Part shown: positions 8,883 through 17,069 of the stretch, one piece after another
Layout of the letters: each line of letters starts with the position of its first letter
Numbering within the stretch: the first letter of the stretch is position 1
Program-made: the position numbers and the translations under genes
Source: Brevibacillus reuszeri
GTDB lineage: Bacteria > Bacillota > Bacilli > Brevibacillales > Brevibacillaceae
Assembly: GCF_002897295.1 (NCBI RefSeq)
Contig: NZ_BEXF01000008.1
Coordinates: forward strand, 124,001 to 188,000
DNA length: 64,000 bases
Direction of reading: 5' to 3'
Notes under the pieces: model-generated
The model's database searches: none
What the model was told of the DNA's origin: nothing
What the model saw: only the letters and a program-made list of their open reading frames with translations

Positions 8883-9926
8883 CTAGACAATATGGTCCGC
8901 TAAATCACTTTTGACCTTCTTGACCACCGTTTCAATTTGATCAAGTTTATCAATGTAATAACGAGCAATCGTATCGATGTCGAATTGGTTGTCCGCTTCC
9001 TTCTTATTTTTGTAAAGAATGTTCCGCATTAAGTGGGTGAGATGGGTAAGCATTCTCCGGTGTAAGTAATAACGCAGTAAATCCGTATACAGGATGACTT
9101 TTTTACCAAAGTAATTTTCGTACTGATTGAAGAAAAAGGCAAAGTTTTTTCCGTCCCCTATAAAGTAGGTCAGATCACATTCGGCAGGTGCGAGAAGAGA
9201 ATGCTCCCAATCTATTAAAAATAGCTCATCCTGATTGATGATTATATTGCCAGCCCAAAGATCTCCATGGCAGTACACTCTTTCTGTTTGAATGCACGCT
9301 ACGGAAGAACTCAGCTCCATAAGAACATCTGAAAGACGCGAAATGGCTTCTTTTTTGGGTAAAACCAGCTTCTTTAACGCTTCTGTATAAGGATTATGAA
9401 TTATTGTTTTTGATTCAAGCGCTGTAAGACACTGCTTCAAGCCCAGTTGAGCGCCGTTATGGAATTGTTCTTGTAGCGCTCGATGATTCTTTATATCGGG
9501 GGTTGCTTTGTGCAGAGTAGCAACCACCTTTGCTATTTTATCCAAGGTTTCTTTTGAGGAAGAAGATTCCTTTAAAGTTTTGCCCTCAACAAAATTACAT
9601 AAAATCAGGACGATTTCCTTGAAGCCTGTATGATAATGGCCATTTTTCGTTTTGATCGGGTATGTGAGATTTTTCATTATCCCCAAGGGGTGCATTTCCC
9701 AAGTCATGGGTAAATAGGAATCGAGTAGTTGGGCAGATCGTTTTTGGTGTTCATCGGTGGTATCAAATAATTTAAGAAAGTAGCATGAACCAGTGTGATC
9801 GATTACTTTATAGGAATACGCTGAGGTGCCGTGCGGTATAAACGTTATATCTTTCACGTGAATTTCATACTCTTGATTCAGTATGGAGGCAAGAACCGAT
9901 TCATCAATATTGTATTTGACTCTCAT
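8883..9926 (-). CDS. Aminoglycoside phosphotransferase-family kinase
   Basis: A 347-residue protein with the APH/choline kinase fold. The catalytic loop is CHGDLWAGNI near residue 219 (Brenner motif HxDxxxxN) and the metal-binding loop is LIDWEHSLLAPAECDL. The N-lobe has HGTSAYSYKV and a lysine in YFLKLF. Members phosphorylate aminoglycosides, spectinomycin-type antibiotics, choline, homoserine or sugars; the substrate cannot be read from sequence. GAAGGAGGGG lies 12 bases upstream of the ATG. The gene is divergent from the next kinase-like gene, which makes 9927-10164 a shared promoter region. A resistance role is possible but unproven. Confidence 0.8.
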   Translation of the reverse strand: MRVKYNIDESVLASILNQEYEIHVKDITFIPHGTSAYSYKVIDHTGSCYFLKLFDTTDEHQKRSAQLLDSYLPMTWEMHPLGIMKNLTYPIKTKNGHYHTGFKEIVLILCNFVEGKTLKESSSSKETLDKIAKVVATLHKATPDIKNHRALQEQFHNGAQLGLKQCLTALESKTIIHNPYTEALKKLVLPKKEAISRLSDVLMELSSSVACIQTERVYCHGDLWAGNIIINQDELFLIDWEHSLLAPAECDLTYFIGDGKNFAFFFNQYENYFGKKVILYTDLLRYYLHRRMLTHLTHLMRNILYKNKKEADNQFDIDTIARYYIDKLDQIETVVKKVKSDLADHIV

Positions 9927-10164
9927 TTAATTGATTTACCCCTCCTTCTCTCCGACTGTTTCTGACCAATTCCTCAAAGCTGGCTTCTCATCAGTATACG
10001 CAGGCATGAAAAAAAAGAATGCGCACGTACCTAGAGCAAACTCATCTAAGGGTATTTTGTGATGTTAGTTGACTTTTGGTAGATCAGGTACAACCCTTTC
10101 CTTCCGTGAATAATGTATTCCTCAGACCTTATCAAAAGAGATAGGGGTTAGGGGGAATGTTTCA

Positions 10165-10761
10165 TTGGACGACTATAAATTGATAGCTGTTAGTAAGGGC
10201 AATGACGGAAAACAAGTAGAAGTGAAGAATCCGACTGCCTACAAGCTGATTGGCAAGGGCTACCAGGGTGCGGTATTTCAACTAAACGATGATCAATGTG
10301 TAAAAATATATGCAAACCCGCGAGATGCACAGAACGAAGCCAAAGCCTTGATGGCCTTACAACCACAATCGCTTGCCCCAAAGCTTTTTGAGACAGGCTC
10401 GAACTATAACATCATGGAATTCTTGAAGGGGCCGGATTTAAGCACATACCTGCGAGAAAAAGGCAGTATATCCGAATCGATCTCTCATCAAATCCTAGTC
10501 ATTCTAAAAGAAATGGACCGCGCAGGTTTTACAAAAGTAAATCACCGAATGAAACACTTCATTGTTACGGAGCAAGAGGTACTAAAAGTCATTGACCTTG
10601 CGAACGTCTTTAATAAATATGATAACCAGCCGTACCCTATTGAGATGTTTACACGATTAAAGATTATGGGTTTACTAACAGCCTTTTTTGAATGTGCCAA
10701 GAAAAGGGAGCCTGAAATGTATGCCAAATGGGAGCAAGCAATTCAGTTTGAGCAGTTGTAA
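10165..10761 (+). CDS. Small protein-kinase-like protein (YrzF-like)
   Basis: A 198-residue protein with a compact protein-kinase-like fold: a glycine-rich loop (GKGYQGAVFQL), a lysine in CVKIYANP, a conserved glutamate in the following helix (NEAKAL), and a late I-D-L-A-N segment at the metal-binding place. The usual catalytic HxD is replaced by NHRMKHFIV, so the catalytic aspartate is missing at the expected site. B. subtilis YrzF-type proteins have a similar layout. It may be a pseudokinase or use another base. TTG start with AGGGGG nine bases upstream. A terminator follows at 10796. Confidence 0.6.
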   Translation: MDDYKLIAVSKGNDGKQVEVKNPTAYKLIGKGYQGAVFQLNDDQCVKIYANPRDAQNEAKALMALQPQSLAPKLFETGSNYNIMEFLKGPDLSTYLREKGSISESISHQILVILKEMDRAGFTKVNHRMKHFIVTEQEVLKVIDLANVFNKYDNQPYPIEMFTRLKIMGLLTAFFECAKKREPEMYAKWEQAIQFEQL

Positions 10762-10795
10762 CCGTGAAGCAGTCATACAGAAGACATAGTGTAGG

Positions 10796-10820
10796 GCCTC
10801 CTTGCAAAAGGGGGCTTTCT
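10796..10820 (+). terminator. Rho-independent terminator after the kinase-like gene
   Basis: GCCTCCTT, loop GCAA, AAGGGGGC (one G-T pair) followed by TTTCT. It separates the kinase-like gene from the glycan island that starts at 10917. Confidence 0.65.
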
Positions 10821-10916
10821 CTATTTCCGCGCTTGTCCGTTTCAACGCTTCTGCCGCTTTCATAAAATTAATCCGTAAGTAAAAAACATGCCTTTTGATG
10901 GAAAAGAGGTGCAGCG

Positions 10917-11573
10917 ATGACGAAAAGGGCGTTAGTAATTGCTTCCCATCCGGATGACGAAATACTAGGATCGGGAGGGACGATCAAGAAGCTGATCAAC
11001 GATGGTTTTGAAATCGTGACGGTGATTGTCGCGAAGGGCAGAAAAGAAGAGGAACATCATATACAAAAGTTCACATCACTAGCTAACAGTCATTTGGGTG
11101 TGGGCAAAGTAATTTTCATGCAATTTCCGAATTTGAAGCTGAATACGGTTCCTCTGCATGAAATTACCAAAGAGATCGAGAAACTGCTGGACATGTATAC
11201 GCCCGATATCATCTTCACCCATCATTACGGCGATTTGAACCAAGATCATCAGGTCACGTTTCAAGCGGTGATGACTGCAGCACGACCGTTGCCAGGGAAG
11301 AAGCCGATCGAAATTTTATGCTTTGAAACGGTATCGTCTAGCGAGTGGACACAGAATACCCAGGATAAGCTGTTTAAGCCAACTTATTTTGTGGATATTT
11401 CCGATACGATAAACGACAAGCTTGAAGCCCTCCGTCATTATGACGTCGAAATGCGCACCTTTCCGCATCCGCGCTCGTATGAAGGAGTTCAGTATCTGGC
11501 ACGCGTCAGAGGAATGACCGTTGGAGTGGAGTATGCGGAAGCCTTTGAAATTATTAGGAGGGTATGGAAGTGA
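10917..11573 (+). CDS. PIG-L family deacetylase
   Basis: A 218-residue LmbE/PIG-L fold zinc hydrolase. The metal motif ASHPDDEILGSGGT is at the N-terminus and the third ligand lies in HHYGDLNQDHQVTF near residue 105. Enzymes of this family remove acetyl groups from GlcNAc-containing small molecules or lipids (for example BshB in bacillithiol synthesis, MshB). Here it opens a glycan gene set, so a GlcNAc-nucleotide, GlcNAc-lipid or glycoside is the likely substrate, and the amine produced could be re-acylated by the LpxD-like enzyme three genes later (inference). It is probably co-transcribed with the epimerase gene 25 bases downstream. Confidence 0.88.
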   Translation: MTKRALVIASHPDDEILGSGGTIKKLINDGFEIVTVIVAKGRKEEEHHIQKFTSLANSHLGVGKVIFMQFPNLKLNTVPLHEITKEIEKLLDMYTPDIIFTHHYGDLNQDHQVTFQAVMTAARPLPGKKPIEILCFETVSSSEWTQNTQDKLFKPTYFVDISDTINDKLEALRHYDVEMRTFPHPRSYEGVQYLARVRGMTVGVEYAEAFEIIRRVWK

Positions 11574-11598
11574 CGGGAAAACAGGTGAGTGATGTATT

Positions 11599-12513
11599 GT
11601 GAAGGTTCTCGTTACAGGAGGAGCCGGGTTTATCGGTTCCCACATTGTAGAGCTGCTGCTTGGAGAGGGATATGAGGTCGTTGTGATCGACAACTTCCTG
11701 ACGGGACGAAAAGAATATATCCCCCCTACCATCAAGCTATATAAAATGAACATTACTTCTCCCCAGATCGAAAAAATATTTGCGAAAGAAAGGCCCGATT
11801 TTGTAATGCATCTGGCAGCCCAGATTGATGTGACCAAATCAATCCAAAATCCGGTGAAGGATGCCGAGCATAACATTTTGGGTACGATTCGCATCCTTCA
11901 ATGCTGTCAGAAGTTCAAGGTCCGAAAAATCGTTTTTTCCTCCTCTTGTGCCGTATACGGTGAAACAGCAGACAGCAGTATTACAGAATCGTTTCCCATC
12001 CAGCCCCTGTCCTTTTACGGACTTTCCAAATACATGTCTGAAATGTACATTCAGTTTTTTCAATCCTTCTATGGAGTTGCATTTACGATCCTGCGCTATG
12101 CGAATGTGTATGGACCACGACAGGCAGCTACAGGAGAGGGAGGCGTGATTGCGACCTTTTTTCGCAAGATCATTGACGGGGAAACGCCAGTGATCTACGG
12201 GAGCGGCGAGCAAACGCGTGATTTTGTTTATGTCAAAGACGTTGCCAGAGCCAACCTGCTTTCCCTGCAGGCTGGACATAATGAAATCGTCAATATCGGC
12301 ACGAACCAAAAAACGAGCATTAATCAGCTCGTCCATCTGATGGGACAGCTGCAAGCGGTAGACATATCTCCTGTATACCAGGCTCAGCGCGAGGGAGACA
12401 TTCAAAATAGCCTGTTAAATAACGCCAGAGCGATCGACATACTCGGATGGCAGCCTCGCTTTGATTTGCGAGCTGGTCTGGCGCAAACAGGCGAGTATTT
12501 ACAGGCTAAATAA
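11599..12513 (+). CDS. NAD-dependent nucleotide-sugar epimerase/dehydratase
   Basis: A 304-residue extended short-chain dehydrogenase. The NAD loop is GGAGFIGSHIVE at the N-terminus, the catalytic Ser is in FSSSCAVYGE, and the Y-x-x-x-K pair is in YGLSKYMSE. The sequence is close in style to UDP-glucose 4-epimerase relatives (NVYGPRQ, GEGGVIATFF, IYGSGEQTRDFVYVKDV). The substrate is likely a UDP-hexose or UDP-HexNAc. GTG start; the protein begins directly with the Rossmann strand. It lies between the PIG-L and BKACE genes, with short gaps on both sides. Confidence 0.87.
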   Translation: MKVLVTGGAGFIGSHIVELLLGEGYEVVVIDNFLTGRKEYIPPTIKLYKMNITSPQIEKIFAKERPDFVMHLAAQIDVTKSIQNPVKDAEHNILGTIRILQCCQKFKVRKIVFSSSCAVYGETADSSITESFPIQPLSFYGLSKYMSEMYIQFFQSFYGVAFTILRYANVYGPRQAATGEGGVIATFFRKIIDGETPVIYGSGEQTRDFVYVKDVARANLLSLQAGHNEIVNIGTNQKTSINQLVHLMGQLQAVDISPVYQAQREGDIQNSLLNNARAIDILGWQPRFDLRAGLAQTGEYLQAK

Positions 12514-12531
12514 ACAAGGGAGCTTGACGAA

Positions 12532-13368
12532 ATGGAAAAAATGATCATCACTGCCGCGGTAACGGGAGGGGTCACCACACGGAAGAACAATCCAAATCTT
12601 CCGATTACACCAAAGGAGATTACGCAGGCTGTTCTTGACTGCTGGAATGCCGGCGCTTCCATCGCTCATATTCACGCGCGCGAAGACAATGGAACTCCGA
12701 GTCAGCGTGTAGAGGTCTATCAAGAAATTGTGTCCAGGATACGCCAGCAATGCGATATCATCATCAACCTGACGACCACTGGCTGGGGCCAGGCGGGATC
12801 AGAAGAGGACAGGTGGAATCCGCTCGTATGCAAGCCGGAATTGGCATCCTATACGCCGGGGTCCATGAATCGGAAAGACAATGTGATGATCAATTCTCCC
12901 GCATTTGTCCGCAAGCTGGCCGGCAAAATGAATGAGCACGGGGTAAAGCCAGAAATTGAAATTTTTGATTTCGGGATGATTAATCAAGCCCTGAAAATTT
13001 CCAAGGAAGGTCTGCTCAAGCAACCGTTTTTGTTTCAATTTGTGTTAGGTGTGGATGGTGGTATTCCCGCTACCGCAAAAAATTTGCTTCATGTGGTAGA
13101 GAGTATTCCAGCTGGCAGTGCGTGGTCCGTTGCAGCAGTAGGGAAAGGACAATTGCCAATGAATTTGCTAGGGATGCAGCTAGGAGGGCATGTTCGCACA
13201 GGCTTCGAGGACAACGTGTATGCGCGCTACGGAGAATTAGCCAAGAGCAATGCGCAATTGGTAGAGCGATTGGCAGCTTACGCGTTTGATTTGGGCAGGG
13301 ACATCGCTACGCCAGCAGAAGCTCGTAACATACTGGGCATTGCTTCTCCCGCTCCGGATTTGCCCTAG
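12532..13368 (+). CDS. BKACE family beta-keto acid cleavage enzyme
   Basis: A 278-residue TIM-barrel protein of the DUF849/BKACE (3-keto-5-aminohexanoate cleavage) family. Family marks are the start IITAAVTGGVTTRKNNP, the zinc motif AHIHARED near residue 45, and LTTTGWG. Known members condense a beta-keto acid with acetyl-CoA and cleave it to acetoacetate and a new acyl-CoA. Its presence in a glycan cluster is unusual; it could produce a short acyl-CoA for the following LpxD-like acyltransferase (inference). ATG start with AAGGGAG. Substrate specificity in this family depends on active-site residues I cannot assign here. Confidence 0.82.
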   Translation: MEKMIITAAVTGGVTTRKNNPNLPITPKEITQAVLDCWNAGASIAHIHAREDNGTPSQRVEVYQEIVSRIRQQCDIIINLTTTGWGQAGSEEDRWNPLVCKPELASYTPGSMNRKDNVMINSPAFVRKLAGKMNEHGVKPEIEIFDFGMINQALKISKEGLLKQPFLFQFVLGVDGGIPATAKNLLHVVESIPAGSAWSVAAVGKGQLPMNLLGMQLGGHVRTGFEDNVYARYGELAKSNAQLVERLAAYAFDLGRDIATPAEARNILGIASPAPDLP

Positions 13369-13395
13369 TGGTTCATTCGTCATCGAAAGGGATGT

Positions 13396-14352
13396 ATGCG
13401 CATGGAGATTACCTTTTCGCTACGGAAATTGCTTCAGTTTTTGTATGAGAAACAGTGGATTGCGGATGTAACACTTGGACAGGAGCCGGGATTTGACATG
13501 ATGCTGACCGGCTTTTCTTCCATTTATGAAACGAAGCCGAATACGTTGTCATGGATGAATGCGCAAACGCTGGACTGGTCCTCTATAAAGGCATCGGTGG
13601 TGATCTGTTCGCAGGACGCCTTATGTCCAAAGGATACCCCGATTTTGTTTATTCCGGTTAAAAATCCACGAAACACATTTGCCTCCGTCATGTACGCATT
13701 TTGCCCGAAAAATACACGAACCGGAATTTCTCCGACCGCTGTGATTGGAGAAGGCTGCACGCTTGGTCACAATGTGTATATCGGGCATCATGTTGTTCTG
13801 GGGGATCATGTGAAAATCGGCGACAATACGCAAATACACAGCAATGTAACGATTTATGATCACATAACCGTCGGCTCGAATTGCGTCATTCATAGTGGTG
13901 TTGTCATCGGCGGAGATGGATTCGGGTATGAGCGGGATGAGAATGGCGATCTCTTTAAATTCATGCACATCGGCAGTGTAGTGATTGAAGACCATGTTGA
14001 GATCGGCTGCAATACATGTATTGCGCGAGGCGTACTTGCGAATACAGTCATTTCGGAGCATGTCAAAATCGGGAACCTGTCTCACATCTCGCACAATGTC
14101 GTGGTTGGCAAAAACGCTATGATCACTCATCAAACGCATGTCAGTGGCAGCAACAATATCGGCAGCAATTGCTGGATCGCTCCTGGTGTGGTCCTCAAAG
14201 AAGGCTTGTCGATTGGTGAGCAGGCTGTTTTAGGTCTGGGAGCTGTTGTACTTCGTCATGTACATCCACATGATGTCGTAGCTGGAGTACCTGCTGCCTC
14301 GCTCAAGAAAAAGTCAGGGACGCCAATGCAACGTGAAGAGGAGGAGAACTAG
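13396..14352 (+). CDS. LpxD-like hexapeptide N-acyltransferase
   Basis: A 318-residue protein with an N-terminal domain (about 1-100) like that of UDP-3-O-acylglucosamine N-acyltransferase and a left-handed beta-helix (about 108-300) built from I-G-x-x-x-x-I type hexapeptides. The LpxD catalytic histidine context is visible as HISHNVVVGKNAM near residue 235, and VVAGVPAASLK is the usual end. Gram-positive bacteria do not make lipid A, so the substrate is more likely an amino-sugar nucleotide or glycan amine. Start could be ATG 13396 or ATG 13402; the AAAGGG site at 13386 is better spaced for the latter. GT2 gene follows after one base. Confidence 0.8.
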   Translation: MRMEITFSLRKLLQFLYEKQWIADVTLGQEPGFDMMLTGFSSIYETKPNTLSWMNAQTLDWSSIKASVVICSQDALCPKDTPILFIPVKNPRNTFASVMYAFCPKNTRTGISPTAVIGEGCTLGHNVYIGHHVVLGDHVKIGDNTQIHSNVTIYDHITVGSNCVIHSGVVIGGDGFGYERDENGDLFKFMHIGSVVIEDHVEIGCNTCIARGVLANTVISEHVKIGNLSHISHNVVVGKNAMITHQTHVSGSNNIGSNCWIAPGVVLKEGLSIGEQAVLGLGAVVLRHVHPHDVVAGVPAASLKKKSGTPMQREEEEN

Positions 14353-14353
14353 T

Positions 14354-15571
14354 GTGAGCACGGAAGTAACCGTCATCCTTCCCTCGTATAACCGTTACCC
14401 GCTGAATTTGCTGACGCTGTATTCATTGGAAAACCAAACCTTTGATTTCGCCAAAATGGAAGTCATCCTCATCGATGATGCTTCGACAGACGGTACACAT
14501 GTACTTGAGCACTATCGACCTCCCTACCCATTTCGCTATATTCGCAACACAATAAATGCAGGCCGTTCCAAAACGAGAAATATCGGGATACAGGAAGCCC
14601 AAGGAGAAATCCTCATCTTTTTGGATGCAGAGGTCATAGTCGATCCCGATTTTGTGAACAGTCATTATCAGAGGCATCAGACAAACAAGAAAGAATCATA
14701 TGTCATTACAGGCAAAAATGTAAATAAAGTATACTCCTATTTATTTGCCGATTTTAATCAGTCGCAGTTCGATTCCTTTTATGCGATTGCCAAAAACTCT
14801 TCTATAGTCAAGACCCGATTTGAACAGATTGCTCATCCGCATAGGCTGAAAAAAGATCAGCTAGCGGAGATGGTTCGCCAGACAATGCAACCGATTCAAC
14901 TGCTGACACAAAAAGACTGTCACTCCTTTTCCAACATTAAGCTCTTTTCCACCCCAAAAAAGTATGAGAAAAAAATTATTGATGCTTTTCGTGATGATTT
15001 CCGATTGCCCTGGATTTCCTGTACGACAATGAACCATTCCGTTCGCAAAAAACTTGTTGAGTCAATTGGTGGGTTTGATGAGAGCTTTATGGGGCATGGT
15101 CTGGAGGATTATGAATACGGTTTTCGCCTTTTCCAAACGGGTGTGAAATTTTCGTATGATGAAAATATATACGTGTACCATCAGGAGCATCCGATTGATT
15201 CGTTTTGGGAGCAGGACGGCACCAAGAATTTGATCTTATTTCAACAAAAGCATCCCTGCCTAGATGTGTATTTGCTTTCACTTGGACGCATTGGCATTAC
15301 GGATTATACATTTATGGACCACATTATGCGGGAGCACCAGGCGATAACGGAAAGCAATCCAGGCAGGTTCCATTCTTTTCAAAAGGCGATAACAGGAATG
15401 CTAAAGCAAATCCCGATCCTGAAAGCACAGAAGCAGCCAATTGCGAATCTGTTACAAGCAGCAGGGATAGAGGAGAATGCAGAAAAGGCAGTCTGGGATG
15501 AACGTAGAGGTGTGGAAGCATCCGGATATCACCATCTGATCAAGCTGTTTGACCTGTTGGTTCACCGGTAA
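14354..15571 (+). CDS. Family 2 glycosyltransferase, paralog A
   Basis: A 405-residue GT-A glycosyltransferase. It has the family 2 start (VTVILPSYNRYPLNLLTLYS), the nucleotide-binding I-D-D-A-S-T-D, a FLDAEVIVDPDF metal segment in the DxD position, and in the second half HGLEDYEYGFRLF, an acceptor-side E-D motif like that of the N-terminal galactosyltransferase type. The start GTG 14354 follows GAGGAGGAG. Two close paralogs lie at 17070 and 18334. No membrane helix, so it acts in the cytosol, probably on a lipid-linked or nucleotide-linked acceptor. It is the last gene of the PIG-L to GT run and ends at a bidirectional terminator. Confidence 0.87.
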   Translation: MSTEVTVILPSYNRYPLNLLTLYSLENQTFDFAKMEVILIDDASTDGTHVLEHYRPPYPFRYIRNTINAGRSKTRNIGIQEAQGEILIFLDAEVIVDPDFVNSHYQRHQTNKKESYVITGKNVNKVYSYLFADFNQSQFDSFYAIAKNSSIVKTRFEQIAHPHRLKKDQLAEMVRQTMQPIQLLTQKDCHSFSNIKLFSTPKKYEKKIIDAFRDDFRLPWISCTTMNHSVRKKLVESIGGFDESFMGHGLEDYEYGFRLFQTGVKFSYDENIYVYHQEHPIDSFWEQDGTKNLILFQQKHPCLDVYLLSLGRIGITDYTFMDHIMREHQAITESNPGRFHSFQKAITGMLKQIPILKAQKQPIANLLQAAGIEENAEKAVWDERRGVEASGYHHLIKLFDLLVHR

Positions 15572-15597
15572 GAAAAATGAAAAAAGCGATCAACCAA

Positions 15598-15642
15598 CAA
15601 TCCCCTCGTCAGCAGAGCTACAGCCTGCACAGGAGGGGATTG
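15598..15642. terminator. Bidirectional terminator between convergent glycosyltransferase genes
   Basis: Perfect ten-base arms CAATCCCCTC and GAGGGGATTG around a 25-base loop that itself contains GCAG/CTGC. T-rich stretches lie on both outer sides (ACTTTCTTT on +, GCTTTTTTC on -). It separates the GT2 gene (+) from the GT4 gene (-). Confidence 0.7.
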
Positions 15643-15651
15643 ATACTTTCT

Positions 15652-16953
15652 TTATATATAGGTTCGATAAACACTTTCTATCTTTTTCACCATGTGGTCT
15701 GCTGTCAAAAACTTGTTGGCATATGCTTTGGCGTTGGCACCCAGCTTTTGTCGCACTGTACGGTCCAGAATCAAAGCCCTGCAAGCGCCTGCTAGTTGTC
15801 GGGCATTAGCAGGCTCAAGCAAAACTCCCGTTACTTTATTGCGGATTAGTTCAGGAATTCCGCCGACCGTTGTACTGATGATGGCTTGACTCGCAAACAT
15901 GGCTTCGATGATAGAGAGGGGAAACGTATCCTCTATAGCCGGATGGACGAAAATATCCGATTGGCTAAGCAGCTCAGCAATATCTGATCTGGCACCTAAA
16001 AAGCTGACATTGGACAGCTTGAGGGCCCGGGCTTTTTTTATCAGCTCTGCTTTTTGCGCACCGTCGCCTACGACCCGCACCTCGACATTTTGCAAATCGC
16101 TTGGAATCAAGGAGAGCGCGTCCAGCAAATACGTCACTCCTTTATGAGGCTCGAGTCTTGTAATGCACGTGATGATGACCTTGCCATCGCGGCTTGTTGG
16201 GGCTATTGGTTGAAAGGAAACACCCGTATGAACGGTTACGAATCGACTGGGATCGGCTCCGATTTCGGTAAAAGGAGCGCGGAACATATCACAGACGAGT
16301 ATGACCTTCCTCGCGTATTCAAGTGCAGCCAAATCAAGTCTTTGAAAAAAAGCGTACTCTACGGAATCCTTGCGAAGCTCGTTCATTCGATGGACGCCGA
16401 GCTGATGAGGGGTATAGAAGAGCGGCTTTTGTAAGCTTTGATTGACTTTTCCCAGGATAAGGGCTGCACGTCTGTCATGGGTGTGCAGGATGTCATATTT
16501 GCGCAGATCCATCCTTTGAATCATGGCTTCAAAAACCCCGAGCTTACTTACCTCTTCTACGATCATAGGACTTAGTTGACCATACCGCTTTAAACAAAAT
16601 TGCTCTGTACTTCTACGAATCTCATCATCTACGTTTCTTTTGAGGTCTCTCTTTATATCAATTTGATTCGGGCTGGCAATCTCCACATGATGACCCAATC
16701 GCTGAAGCCCTTCCTTTAGCGTGGTCATATAATTCGAGACGCCTCCTACATGAGGGTACCGCAAGTATGTTGCTAGCAGTATTTTCCATTTTTTGTTCTG
16801 CTCAGCCTTCTTCACAGTGCTGCCGTAGTAGTGATCCATCGCTTCTAGTAAATAAGGATGCGAATGCAGGAAATTAGCCATCTCGATTGCCTCACTCCAT
16901 GTGTTTCCATTGATTTTTTGCTGTAATATATTCGCGGCATCATGTGTATGCAA
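15652..16953 (-). CDS. Family 4 glycosyltransferase
   Basis: A 433-residue GT-B enzyme. After a leader of about 65 residues (AMDHYYGS and following), the catalytic part starts at KILLATYLRYPHVGGVSNYM; DILHTHDRRAALI, ITRLEPHKGVTYLLDAL and HPAIEDTFPLSIIEAMF are the usual family 4 landmarks, the last being the nucleotide-sugar binding region. It is the only minus-strand gene inside a + strand glycan island. The TTG start is the first possible start after an in-frame stop, but there is no ribosome site, and coding-looking sequence continues upstream in another frame (16940-17020). The true N-terminus is therefore probably frameshifted or truncated. Confidence 0.82.
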   Translation of the reverse strand: MHTHDAANILQQKINGNTWSEAIEMANFLHSHPYLLEAMDHYYGSTVKKAEQNKKWKILLATYLRYPHVGGVSNYMTTLKEGLQRLGHHVEIASPNQIDIKRDLKRNVDDEIRRSTEQFCLKRYGQLSPMIVEEVSKLGVFEAMIQRMDLRKYDILHTHDRRAALILGKVNQSLQKPLFYTPHQLGVHRMNELRKDSVEYAFFQRLDLAALEYARKVILVCDMFRAPFTEIGADPSRFVTVHTGVSFQPIAPTSRDGKVIITCITRLEPHKGVTYLLDALSLIPSDLQNVEVRVVGDGAQKAELIKKARALKLSNVSFLGARSDIAELLSQSDIFVHPAIEDTFPLSIIEAMFASQAIISTTVGGIPELIRNKVTGVLLEPANARQLAGACRALILDRTVRQKLGANAKAYANKFLTADHMVKKIESVYRTYI

Positions 16954-17020
16954 CGGTCAATTTATCCCATGAATAGCCTAAGTCCGCTGCTGCCAGTTTC
17001 GCAGGATTGGTGCTGATCAT
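16940..17020 (-). pseudogene. Out-of-frame relic upstream of the GT4 gene
   Basis: Minus-strand codons from ATG 17020 to TGA 16940 spell 26 residues with a typical glycosyltransferase tail flavour (AKLAAADLGYSWDKLTVAYT). They run straight into the THDAANIL start region of the GT4 protein, one base out of frame. The open frame continues upstream to about 17089, under the 5' end of the next GT2 gene. Two readings are possible: a single-base frameshift in a longer GT4 protein, or the last piece of a second glycosyltransferase gene truncated by arrival of the + strand paralog. Confidence 0.5.
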
Positions 17021-17069
17021 ATGAATACAGTAGCTGTTATTTTGAAGATGGACAAAGGTGGAAAGAAAA

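Noticed and set aside
13396..14352. Lipid A biosynthesis role of the LpxD-like protein
   Set aside because: All surrounding genes are of Bacillota type and no other lpx gene is present; the similarity is to fold and chemistry only.
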